The position numbers were made by a program, and so were the translations under genes. A DNA stretch of 64,000 nucleotides from Colletotrichum lupini (Eukaryota > Ascomycota > Sordariomycetes > Glomerellales > Glomerellaceae). Under the pieces are notes generated by a model. It had not been told where the DNA came from. It saw only the letters and a program-made list of their open reading frames with translations, and ran no database searches. This document shows, in pieces, positions 34,047 to 45,009 of this stretch (position 1 is the stretch's first letter; each line of letters starts with the position of its first letter). Location: positions 5,580,001-5,644,000 of the forward strand of contig NC_064675.1 of assembly GCF_023278565.1 (NCBI RefSeq), given 5' to 3'.

Positions 34047-36433
34047 GCAACCATTTCGCTTCTAGTGATACCCAGCATTTATTTGGAGCCCTGCTAGTTC
34101 AGGGTGCGATCTATTTTGGGCGGGGACTTTTTACAGAGAGAGAGAGAGAGAGAGAGGATTTTTGAACCAGAGGGAAAAGGAGACACACGGCCGTATCGAT
34201 CTAGGCGTTCCGGTCATACTTGATATGGATTTGATCAAGGTTGCATGGCATCATCACCAAAGGATGTCTGGATTGGTGAAGAGGCTCACACGAGCCTGGA
34301 TTTTGGGATTCAGGGTGGTCAAAGAGATGGCCCCCGAGGCATACACGCAAGAGAGCGTGTAGGCACACTCACACAGCAGTTGTATGTAGTTGTCATTACA
34401 GCTAGCATACGTTACAATGGGACATGGAATTACCAAGACGGGGTTGCAGATGTGGTGACAATGTGTGGGGTACGGGATAAACGAGTGACAAAAGTGCGAC
34501 ACACGCCCCCAAGCCCAGGGACGGAACAACCAACCCACTTGCGACACAAACGGCCCCCGAGGGGGGCGAGGGTAAGGGTGCAGCCGTGAAGCGGCCATTG
34601 AATGGAGTGCAGGGCATTGCAGGCGCATCTGCATTTGCATCGCAGCAGGCTTGCAGGCCGAATAGTATCCGTATCCCGTAAGGCGTGGCGCGATGGACGG
34701 CGGTGCGGGGGCGTCGCAGCGTAAGCTCTCCCCAATATGCCAAGCTACCTTATGGACCTAAGGCTAGGTAGGTCCCTAGGTATTATTCCTGGACGTGAAA
34801 GGGTGACGATTGTTTTTTCTGCACAAATGTGAAGGTAGGTACCCCTCCTCCACCTTGTTCCGGTTGGCGGACGGGGCTGATGCGAGAGACAATTCCTCCC
34901 TACCGAACCCCCGTTTACTACCTTGGAACGGGCTCAATGTCCAAGGTCCCAATTGGTTGGATGAGGTGTGCTGGTGTACGAAAGGGCTCTGGAATTGATT
35001 GATGGAAAGGTATGGTGCTGGATATTTCGTGGTATTCTACCCGGTGAGGTATGTTCGTGTTGGTTGTGAGAGAGGGCGATGACGGTGAGGTGAGGTGGGC
35101 GTGTACAGTATAATCCCGACTGGCACGGTACCTTGGACTGAGGTAGGGATCGTGAAGGGGACCGTTTGGTGGGTATCCATACGGAGTACATTTCACCGTT
35201 GGGGTCGACCAGGGGGCCCGCTCGGGAGACCGATGCTAATGGGGGCCGTCAGCAGGCACGAACCAAGCCGAATGAGGACTTGTCTGCGAGGTAACTGGAT
35301 CGCGGCTGTTTTTTTTTTGTAAGTCCTTTCATAGGTAGACCATAGATGGATGTCATTCCATCAGGAACAAAAAAAAAACACCAGCGTCCGTCTCCACGGA
35401 CCACATTGGAGGCCGACGGGACGCTAGTATAGTAGCGAAGCAAACAGGGCTTAGGATCGTGAGGTGAGGTGGCCCAAAGACGGGATATCTCCGCTAAATC
35501 CTTATCAGAGTCTCACTGTGGGGCGCAGGAACCGCTGGGTCTTTGCCTCTCACCTACCCTTCCAAGATACGCCGTTTCGGCACCGAAAGAGGGCTTTTAG
35601 CCGTACACGGTACGAGAATGGTCGGGCGTCCCTGAAGGTCGACTTTCTCCATTCCTTGGACAGTGCAGTAGCCTGTAGGTATGCTCGCGCAGCGAAGGGG
35701 AAACGCGGGACTAGTACGGAGTAAGGTAGTAGCAGGCTAGCTCGTGCCCGCCCTATCATGGGATAACCGTTTGTCAGGTCTCCCCTCTCTCTTTACCCGA
35801 TAGATCCAGTTACTTGTTGTTGCCCTGTGGTGACCCGTAAGCTATCATGGCATCCTTCGGAGGCACCGAAGCAAGCGGAGCCTCTTTGCGCTAGACAGAC
35901 GAAAGCCCGGCCACCGGACGTTGGAACCTCTGTCTCTCACTCACCTCTTGTCCGCCTTTGCAGAAGCGCACCCCCGTTTCCAACCGAACAAACATTTGCG
36001 TTTCGCGCATTGGGGAACCAACCACTCAAGTTGTCAAGGTACCCGTGAACCGCTGGCCCATCTCTTTGGATTGAAAGGAAGCCTTGGCCTACGGTGCCTT
36101 GTCACTAACAAGTGTAGAAGTACCCGCCACGCCACGCAAGCGCCACCCCCATTTCGAGCCACAGTTCTCCAATTGGCGTGTCTCGTAATCCGTGCGTTTC
36201 TTAGCCGCAGACGACATACCATCAAACTACTGTCTGTACCTTACACTTTACCTTGCGTGCAGAAGGTACACGCGGGTTTGAATCGACAAGAGAAACAACA
36301 AGATCATACTGCGAGGCAACGTCAGACCGCTTCCCCCCCCCTTGCCCCTCTCCCTCGATTATTGACAAGTCCGGACAACAATACCTATCGCCCACACACA
36401 CACACACTCACACACCTCAACGTGACCCGAACC
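34047..36433. other. intergenic, 3' UTR and Xaa-Pro aminopeptidase promoter
   Basis: About 2.4 kb. It starts with the 3' UTR of the Zn2Cys6 gene, including an (AG)11 run at 34135-34156. Further on are several GGTGAGGT copies, TACGGAGTA at 35180 and 35715, and a CA run near 36393. No supportable gene. Confidence 0.5.
34135..34156 (+). repeat. (AG)11 microsatellite
   Basis: 22-bp AG run about 90 bp after the stop of the Zn2Cys6 gene, probably in its 3' UTR. Confidence 0.85.
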
Positions 36434-38519
36434 ATGGAGAGCGCCATTGATCACGATGTAGTTGTGGTGGATGAGTTTGATGCTCTGTAGGTGGAGTCGC
36501 ATTGCGCGTCAGCGTCCTCGTTTCCTCTTCCTTGGGCCCCGTATTCTATCTTGGTCTCCCAATGTTCGCTTTTGGCTGACCGGTGTTTCGCCGCCAATAA
36601 AGGTCCATTGAGGTCAAGACGTCGGCTGAGCCGGTTGAGTCGGTTGTGTCGGTTGTGTCGGTTGCGCCTATCCCGACCAAGTTTCCCGGTACGCTTCCCG
36701 CGCCCTGCTACCATTCACGCACTGTTCTGTCAGGTCACGGTGACAAGCGTCGCTGGGACCTTGACAAGACCTGGATGGCGTCGCCTCGTAAAGAGTCTAG
36801 TCGTCTACTGTACCCGTTCTGCGACTGTCGTGGGCGTGGTGTCCGTCTTGTCCATGGGGGATGCTGATCTTGTGTAAAAGCTAAACTCCACGCCCGCAAG
36901 GTCGCCGCGGAGCTCAACGCCAGCGATGGCCTCGTTTTCCTGCCCGGTGAGCCAAGCCGCAGCTATGAGGACTCGGACATGGGTCCGACCTTTCGCCAGC
37001 GGCGATAGTATGTCTCTCCCCATGGCAGACTGCCCCCTGAACATCTGCTCCAGGTACTGACACGCGAATAGCTTCTACTACCTGAGCGGCGCCAACTTTG
37101 CCGACTGCGCCGTGACCTACGAGCTGGCGTCGGACCGCTTGATTCTCTGGATCCCCTATGTCGAGCCGCGCCAGGTCCTCTGGTTCGGCTCGACGCCGGG
37201 TATTTCGGAATGCCTCAAGCAGCTCGACGTCGACGACGTGCGCTACACGACGCAGCTCAACAAGTTTCTGTACCGCCATCTGACGCCCGGTTCGACGCTC
37301 TACGTCCTCCACGCCGACCAGGTGCCGCCGCTGCTGCACGGCGACCTGCTCCAGACGGCCGCCGAGGTGCGCGTCGACACCACCTCGCTGCAGCCGGCTG
37401 CGGACCAGGCCCGCGTCGTCAAGACGGAGTACGAGGTCGCCATGATCCGCAAAGCCGCGGCCGTGTCGGCGGCGGCCCACCGCAAAGTCGCCGAGAGGCT
37501 GCTGAAGCTGGGCAACGAGAGCGAGATTGAGGCCATTTTCCAGGCGTGGTGCACCACCGAGGGCGCCCGGGAGCAGTCGTACGCCATCATTGCCGGCAGC
37601 GGCAAGAACGCGAGCACGCTGCACTACGACGCCAACGACGAGCCGCTCGAGGGCCGCGAGGTTGTCGTGTTCGACGCCGGCTGCGAGTGGCACTGCTACG
37701 CGAGCGACATCACCCGCACGCTGCCCATATCCGGGCGCTTCTCAACCGAGAGCCGGGCCGTGTACGACGTCGTGGCGAGGATGCAGGACGAGTGCATCGC
37801 GCGCATCCGTCCCGGGACGCTGTTTTTCGACCTGCACGTCCACGCGAGCCGGGTCGCGCAGGAAGGCCTGCTGAAGCTGGGCGTCCTCCGAGGGGACCCG
37901 GCCGAGGTGTGGGATGCGGGCACCGTCGCGGCCTTCTTCCCGCACGGGCTGGGACACCACGTCGGGCTGGAGGTGCACGACGTCTCTGGGCGCGAGAGGC
38001 TGCTGCTGCTGAACAAGGGAACGGGCGGGCGGGTCGGCAAGAGGGAGGTCATCACGCCCGAGATGATGAGTGCCATGGCGCAGGCAGGCGTTGGTGCCGG
38101 TGTTGGCGGTGCTGCTGCTGCTGCTGCTTCGGTGCCGCCGCCGTATCGGGGACGGCAGTACCTGCGCAAGAACATGATCGTGACGGTGGAGCCCGGAATG
38201 TGAGTGTCTCTCCCTCTGGATCGAGAATAACTCAGCCTATCCAGACTTGTAGATGAGGTGTGGTCCGAGAACGTCGGGAACCTTGCTAATTAGTCAAACG
38301 AAACACAGCTACTTTTGCAGAGAGTACATTGAGGGCTACTTCCTCAGCAACCCGCGCCACGCCCGCTTCATCAACAAGGCGGTGCTGGAGCGGTACTACC
38401 GCGTCGGCGGCGTGCGTATCGAGGACGACATTCTGGTCACGGACGACGGGTACGAGAACCTGTCTACGGGGGCGCCCAAGGGGGAGGAGCTGTTGCGGGT
38501 TATCAACGGCAAGGCGTGA
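36434..38519 (+). CDS. Xaa-Pro aminopeptidase (aminopeptidase P, M24B)
   Basis: Five exons, 36434-36486, 36603-36688, 36881-37007, 37072-38199 and 38309-38519; 534 aa. After a short acidic start, the aminopeptidase-P N-terminal domain runs from about 45 ([14 protein letters not shown]) through RYFYYLSG. The pita-bread catalytic domain follows (about 200-515). Its five metal ligands are all present: D290 (VFDAG), D301 (ASDITR), H384 (HGLGHHVG), E462 (VEPG) and E503 (RIEDD). The enzyme removes an N-terminal residue preceding proline, using two Mn/Zn ions, in the cytosol. An Ala/Gly-rich insert (about 425-445) lies between H384 and E462. The first two introns (116 and 192 bp) rest on family continuity FP-AKLHARK and carry most of the uncertainty. 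Confidence 0.9.
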
Positions 38520-39518
38520 GATGCCTTTTGGGGAGTGAGAGGTGATGACGATGACGATGATGGAGAAGGGTTGGTTTTTTTGATTGGTTTTGCTGGGAGC
38601 GTTGAAGTAGTTTTTTTTTTTGTAGATAGAGATAGTAATGTGTACATGCGCGACGGTGTTCTCGTGTACATCTGTCCGGTTCCTTGGCGGTAGCTGGGGA
38701 ATCATGCCATCATTAAGATTGTTAGACTTTCGCGGGCTCAATGAAAAGGGGGGGGGTTCGCGTCAAGTGTAGACGCCGGAGGCTCTCTGGGAGTCGAAGA
38801 CTCTCCCCTCTTTTTTTTTTTTGATACGCCCTTGGAACATGAAGCTCGTCTATAGTTGGAGGATGTAAGTAAATCCCATGTTTTGTTTCCTTGTCTGGAG
38901 GGAAACAAGCAGCAGCATATTCTCCTTTCAGCTTCTTCAAACGTCTCAGACATGTGGAGGATGACGAACAGGGAACATTGAACACAATTATTGGTATCGT
39001 CAACAGGGCTAGAGAGGAGTCCAGGGAGGGGCGTGGAGGAGCATACGTTTGCGAGGGCGGACTACTACCGAGATAGCCTCCCCTTGGGAATGCAGCAGAT
39101 GAGGAACCTGGGCTTGGAAGCTTTGTGGATGTCTTCATGCCCCATTGACTGACCATACGAATCACGGGCATCAAATTCATCCCAGAGAACCCCATTTGTC
39201 CATCTCATCAGCAGGCACGATTCCACTGCAACGACCGAGACCATGTGTTGAACTTTAGACATTTTCGCTTCGATGTTTATATATCTTTACTTCATCCCAT
39301 CACCACCTCGTCTAGTGCCGCCGGCCACGGCCTCTGCGTATATTCCGTCGTTCATGTCATCACTTGTTATACAAGTGAGGGTAAAGTGCGAATCATCTGA
39401 CTACCACTGGCCATCGTCGTGATGCTGCGAGACCACCACAGCCGTAGCAAGCCAACGACACGTACCAAACGGCATCTCCGCGCCGTCTGCGACCTTCCGT
39501 CACCCCTCTCACGTCCAT
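38520..39518. other. convergent spacer
   Basis: 999 bp between the stops of the aminopeptidase (+) and lectin (-) genes. It holds poly-T/poly-A tracts and several Ser/Pro-rich shadow frames, with no supportable gene. Confidence 0.5.
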
Positions 39519-40928
39519 TTACAGGTACTTCTTGGGCATCGAGTTCTTCCTCCTCTTGTACACCAGGTATCCGACGGCGAGGACGACCTGGGACCCGACG
39601 ATGACGGCAATCAGCTTGCCGTGACCGGGGGCGGCCTTGACAATGTTGGACGAGAGGGTGGCGTGGTGGCCCTCCATGTAGCCCTTGAGGGAGTGCTCCG
39701 TGTTCTTCATCTGGAGGTTCAGGTCGGTGCGCATGGCGCGGATCTCGCGCTCGAGGCCGTTGATGCGGCCCTCGAGGTCGTTGATCTTTTCGAGCTTGCG
39801 CAGCTCGGTGCGGAGCGAGTCGAGCAGCTGCGACGTCTCGGCGTGGCGGTTCTCGGCCTGCTGCCCGAACTTGTTGACGGCGCTGAAGATTGTGCCGAGG
39901 ATGTGGTTGACGGACTGCAGGCGGTTGTGCAGGTCGGCGAACTGCGCCTTGGACGAGGTGATTGTGTCGGCGCTGGAGTCGGGGATGGCATTGAGGTCAA
40001 TGGGCTCGTCGTTGCCGCTGCGCGGGTTGCTGGGCTGGCCGTGGTTGGCCTTTTGCTCGTGTGCCTGCTGTTGCTGCTGCTGTTGCTGCTGTTGCTGTTG
40101 CTGCTGCCCCTGATTCTGCTGCTGCTGCTCCCCGGCGTGGAGGCTATCGGACATGACGACCATCTTGAAAATCTCAAACGAGTCTGGGTTGTCGGCGCTC
40201 GCGGCCGTCAGACCAAAGGTGTAGCCCGTGGGGATCTTGACCTTGTCGCTCTCGAAGCACAGACGGCCGTCAATCTCGACCTTGAAGGCGCGGTCGGTCT
40301 GGCGCAGCTTGATCTGGCTGGGACGGCCGAGGTTGCGGTAGTGGTACTGGCAGTGGCCAAAGGCAAGGGGGCTAATGTCGCTCTGGGCCTTGTAGTCGGT
40401 GGACCGGTCGTTGAGGAAGCCGCGCACCATACCGCCGGTGCCGCCGTAGCCGTCGACGACGAGGACGAGACCGTCGAAGCGTCCGGCCGTGTATGCGGAG
40501 CTCATGCCGACGTCGGCAGAGCCGCCGTTGGTAAGCCAGATGTTGAGGTTGCCGCCGGCGCGCTCGGGGCCGTTGGCTCGGAAGTCAATATCGGCGATGA
40601 AGTTCTGGTGCATCACCTTCTGGGTGCTCCAGATGGAGCCGCGCTGGTTGCCAGGCGCCACCGGTGTCAGGATGATCTTGTTGGAGAGGATCTCGGGCTG
40701 GTTCGGTTGTCCCTGGAGGACAAAGTTGGGGACGTGGCCGTCATTGTTTGGTGATATGCTGTTCAGGTTAGCTGAGCCTCGGTGGCGCCAGGGGGGGTTG
40801 GGTTGTTTGCAGTCCTACCTGCCAGAGTAGCCAAAGCTGAGCTCGTTGATGAGGTATTGAGCTTGTGTGAAGCTTGCACCGAGCAAGAGGGCGAGCGTCG
40901 AGCTCAGGGGAGCTTGCGACACACGCAT
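39519..40928 (-). CDS. L-type lectin cargo receptor, Emp47/ERGIC-53-like
   Basis: Two exons, 40928-40819 and 40758-39519, with a 60-bp intron; 449 aa. Residues 1-21 (MRVSQAPLSSTLALLLGASF) are a signal peptide. An L-type (leguminous-like) lectin domain runs to about 243: INELSFGYSG, then GSIWSTQK, GGNLNIWLT, and the G-x-x-D-G-x2-LVVDGYGG stretch of the carbohydrate/Ca site. A 22-residue poly-Gln block (248-269) leads to a coiled coil (about 300-400). A membrane span (about 419-437) and the tail KRRKNSMPKKYL end the protein. The last four residues, KKYL, are a KKxx COPI-retrieval signal, so it should cycle between ER and Golgi carrying glycoproteins. It shares a divergent promoter with ALG8. 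Confidence 0.93.
40072..40124. repeat. CAG/CTG-type repeat encoding poly-Gln
   Basis: On the plus strand an imperfect run of CTG/TTG triplets; on the coding minus strand CAG/CAA codons for the poly-Gln linker of the lectin receptor. Mixed codons suggest partial stabilisation. Confidence 0.75.
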
Positions 40929-41969
40929 CGTGACTGGTTCGAGGCAGCGCGGGAGCTACCTAGTGTGTGTGGAGATGGGGGGTATCAAGTGCAACAACGA
41001 AGCCGGCCGTATGCCCACGAGGACGATCAATTGTATATTAAAATACAGGAATGCAAGGTCCTGCAATGCGGGCAGAATGTAAGAAAAATAAAAAAGTGCA
41101 GACGACGATGGGATCCAGAAAAGCGTGGGAACAATGTGGTTGGAAACCCGCCCAGTCGAGAAACTCCCAAGCAGGGGTTGATGGTGTGTGTCTGTGGGTT
41201 GAGGACAGGTTGGCACTAAAAAGCGTTCAAGACAGCAGCAGCAGCAGCAGTAACAGCCAGCTATGTGGATAAGCTCCTGGGCTGCCCTTTTTGGACGGGG
41301 CGTTTTAGCGTTATGAACGTTGGATTCTTGAGGAAAGTCAATTGCACTGCAATCAAATTAGCTCTAGCGGCAGGTCGATGGTATCCCTCTGCATCATCTC
41401 AATATCTCTCAGGTCGTGAAGTCTCGTGATGATGGACTCCAAACCACGAGCTTGGATTCCGTTTCGCTGTCTCAGAGCGTGCCCAAGAGCTTTTGCTGGA
41501 GACACTGGCGAAAATAAAGGGACCCTGGTCCACCAACCTGAAGTTGCATGGCCCGAGCTGGAATGCGAAAGGGATTCTGGAAAAGAAAGACACTTTCTGC
41601 TCGGTTCCTTGCAGACGTGGCGGGGAGCTTCTTTGTCATTGTCATTGTGGCTTTGAATATGTGGCTTGTATGGGGTAAGGGAGTACGTATCGTTAAAGAG
41701 TCCCGTCGCGTCTCCAAAAGACGGCAACTGTGGTTTCACCGCGATATCGCACGGGCCCAGCATCAATCCCTGCCCATGGCCCCTTCTCCAGAAAAATAAA
41801 ACCCCCAAGCTGCAGCTCCTTCCCATTGAGCAGGACCCCTGACGACACCGACCAAGGTGGCCTGTGAAATTCCTCCCACCTCCCGACCACTGACCACTCC
41901 AGTGAAGCTCTCACGGCACCGCCCAGATCAATGCGGATTACCTACTGACCGGTTCTCGAACGCGCCACA
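40929..41969. promoter_or_regulatory. divergent promoter of lectin receptor and ALG8
   Basis: 1,041 bp between two start codons pointing away from each other. The frames here are short and mutually antisense. No clear TATA or unfolded-protein-response element was identified by eye. Confidence 0.45.
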
Positions 41970-43634
41970 ATGGCCGAATCGTATCCCACCCTCACGCAGT
42001 GTGCCCTCGTCGCCGGCGCACTCAAAGTCCTCCTCTTCCCGGCCTAGTATGTGGTTGCTTCCCCTCCAGCTCGAAAGACTCCAGCTGACACGTCGCGCAG
42101 CAAATCCACCGATTTCGAAGTCCACCGCAACTGGCTCGCCATCACCAACAGCCTCCCGATATCAGAATGGTACTACGAGAAAACGTCAGAATGGACCCTC
42201 GACTACCCTCCCTTCTTCGCCTACTTTGAGTGGGCCATGTCCCAGGTCGCCAAGCTCGTCGACCCGGCCATGCTCAAACTTTACAACCTGGAATACGATA
42301 GCTGGCAGACGGTCTACTTCCAGCGATGGACCGTCATTATTTCTGAGCTGGTTCTCGTTTACGCGCTGCAGCGGTAAGTTTGCTTGTGTATCCGCCGCAT
42401 CGACTGTAAGCTAAGGTCCAGGTTCATCGACTCTGCCACCGGTCCCACGAGACGGGCTGCCCAAGCTGCCGCCATCTCCATCCTGTTGTCGCCCGGTCTC
42501 CTCATCATTGACCACATTCACTTCCAGTACAACGGTGCCATGTACGGTGTGCTCATCCTGTCACTCGTGCTGGCCAGATCCAAGTCGGGCTTGCTGGGCA
42601 GCGGATTGGTCTTTGCTGCGTTGTTGTGCATGAAGCACATCTACCTGTACCTGGCGCCAGCCTACTTTGTGTTCTTGCTGCGCGCATACTGCCTCTCGCC
42701 CAAGTCCATCTTTAGGATTCAGTTCTTCAACTGCGTCAAGCTGGGCGGCGGCATTGCGGCCATCTTTGGTGCTGCTTTTGGCCCGTTTGCCGCCCTGGAA
42801 CAAATCCCCCAGATGATGAGCCGACTGTTTCCCTTCTCGCGGGGCCTCTGCCACGCCTACTGGGCTCCCAACATCTGGGCGCTCTACTCGTTTGCCGATC
42901 GCGTTCTGATCTATGGTACGTTTGATCACCACAGAACTAATCACGCAATAGACTGACACGTTGCAGCCGCACCCCGCCTCAACCTGCCGGTCAAGGCCGA
43001 AGCAATCAACAGCGTCACCAGAGGACTCGTCGGAGACACGGCCTTTGCCGTCTTGCCAGAGATCACCCCGCGGACCTGCTTCGCTCTAACGCTCTTCTTT
43101 CAGGTGCTGCCATTGATCAAGCTCTTCTTCCAAGCACCCCCCACATGGGATGCCTTCATCGGGGCGGTAACGCTCTGCGGCTATGCTTCGTTCCTTTTCG
43201 GATGGCATGTGCATGAAAAGGCCATTCTCTTGGTCATCATTCCCTTCAGCCTGATCGCCCTCAAGGATCGTCGTTACCTTGGCGCGTTCCGGCCGCTGGC
43301 GGTTGCCGGCCACGTATCTCTCTTTCCCCTGCTCTTCACCTCGGCCGAGTTTCCAATCAAGACGGTGTACACCATCTTCTGGCTGGTGTTGTTCCTCATG
43401 GTGTTCGACCGCTTGGCTCCGGCTTCGCGCAAAGCGAGATTCTTCTTGCTGGACCGGTTCAGCACGTTGTACATTGCCGTCAGCATCCCGCTGATTTTCT
43501 ACTGCTCGCTGCTCCACCAGGTTGTGTTTGGGAAGCGATACGAGTTCCTGCCACTCATGTTCACCAGCTCATACTGCGCTGTAGGCGTGGTTGGTAGCTG
43601 GATCGGATTCATGGTTGTCTATTTCACGTCATAA
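41970..43634 (+). CDS. ALG8: ALG8 alpha-1,3-glucosyltransferase
   Basis: Four exons, 41970-42046, 42101-42373, 42422-42915 and 42967-43634; 503 aa. After [20 protein letters not shown] come the family motifs [33 protein letters not shown] and the luminal [10 protein letters not shown]. Around ten membrane spans follow. The DYPP loop and N-W-L-A-I-T-x-x-L-P are conserved in ALG6/ALG8 enzymes, and HFQYN favours ALG8. The enzyme adds the second glucose to the dolichol-linked Glc1Man9GlcNAc2 donor, in the ER lumen from dolichyl-phosphate glucose. All motif regions are intact. The divergent neighbour is an ER/Golgi lectin receptor. Confidence 0.92.
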
Positions 43635-45009
43635 AATGTAGGTATTGCTACCTTAGGTAGGCATAGAATTACAGTCGAGACAAATACGGTGAAACTCTTG
43701 CGTGCCAGTGCCACTGAGTTGCCGGAGGTCTAAAAGAGACGCTTGGTCCCGTGGGGGCCTAGCTGGCGGGAGCCAATGAAAACTTGCGTCTCACGTGCCT
43801 GGAGGCTGACAGCAGCACCGGCTCCACTACAAGTACCTTGCCAGGAGGGAAACTACATTTTGGAGCTAACGGCTGAGCAGGGGGACCGGGGGTCGTGGGC
43901 CATTTGGACACAACCCATTGTATACCACGAACAAGCCAAAGAACAAAACAGACACTTGTCGTGCACAGTTTGGGCGATGCACTATCGGAATTTGAGTGAT
44001 TGACTGTGGTACAAGGCAATTGCGCCAAAATCACTTACACGGAGCCCGGAGGCCCGGAGCGGCCACGGCGGACCATCCCGGCGTTGATATCATGACCGAC
44101 AGGCCGCGCTGCGTATCGGTCACACCTGTAATTATGTAGACGAGTCCATAACAATGTAACAGTTTGTATTGGAACGTTGAATCGCGTTTATATGTCATGT
44201 GGTGGTAGAACGGTGCTCATCCGGAGCTGGCCCCGAGGAGGCAATTAACGAAAATTAGGCTACCCGCCAGGACCGGAAGACGTGCAAGATATATCACGGC
44301 ATTAATCGACCAAATCGTGGTGTTCATGGCTAGTTGAGTGCTCAATCGAAAGCCCCAGCCATGGCGAGCCCAACGAGTACAAATTCGCGGGTGGCCGACG
44401 CGGTTGTGGGATTCCCGAGGCGGACGGAGTCGTGGCGGGTGGAGGAGGGTAAGGAGGCCTGGTGCGCAGGCGCCTGGGAGATGGGATGCGGAGGCACCGT
44501 GGGCCGAACGGGCCAAGCGGGCCAGGACCGCTTTTCACTGGCGCCCTTCTTCTCTTTTTCCCTTTCCTTTCCTCCTCCCCCCCAAGGCTCACCACTTCCT
44601 TTCCCACCTTTTGTTTTTTTCCCCCGTCGTTTCACCCACGACTCGCAGGCTGCGCGTTTTCTCACCAACCCGCGACCACAACCACGAACCATCGATACCG
44701 TCAATCATACAGCCATCTCCGACACGTCATCTGCGAGCCGCACCGCGTCCCCCGCGAGTCTCGCGTGTAAGTGCACCCGCCGACCCGTCCTCCCCCTGCC
44801 CGACACCCACGACCGCGCCTCCGCTCGCTCCGGCCGCGACCACAACACACCCGCCAGACCGCCACAACGCGTTTCCTTTGCCCAGCAAATGGTCCTCGAG
44901 GTTTTGTAGGACCACTTGTACGGTTGAAGACAAGGTTGGCTGGATTTCAGCCCCACCGCGCAATCGGATCCTCGAATCTTGGGCCATGCCATTGTAGCCA
45001 ACCGCCAAC
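43635..45009. promoter_or_regulatory. intergenic, Itc1-like promoter and leader
   Basis: About 1.4 kb between ALG8 and the Itc1-like start. Frames at 44334-44997 overlap in several registers and are Pro/Ser/Arg-rich, with no domain. The GC-rich and pyrimidine-rich part just before 45010 probably forms the 5' UTR. Confidence 0.45.

Noticed and set aside
36914..37693. 259-codon minus-strand frame
   Set aside because: Antisense of the aminopeptidase P gene; high-GC codons on one strand create long frames on the other.
39621..40754. 377-codon plus-strand frame, Leu/Val/Ala-rich
   Set aside because: Exact antisense of the lectin receptor gene, whose signal peptide, lectin motifs and KKxx tail prove the minus strand is coding.
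44334..44997. Overlapping plus-strand frames of 191 and 219 codons
   Set aside because: Both are Pro/Arg/Ser-rich in GC-rich upstream DNA of the Itc1-like gene, without domain or consistent start.
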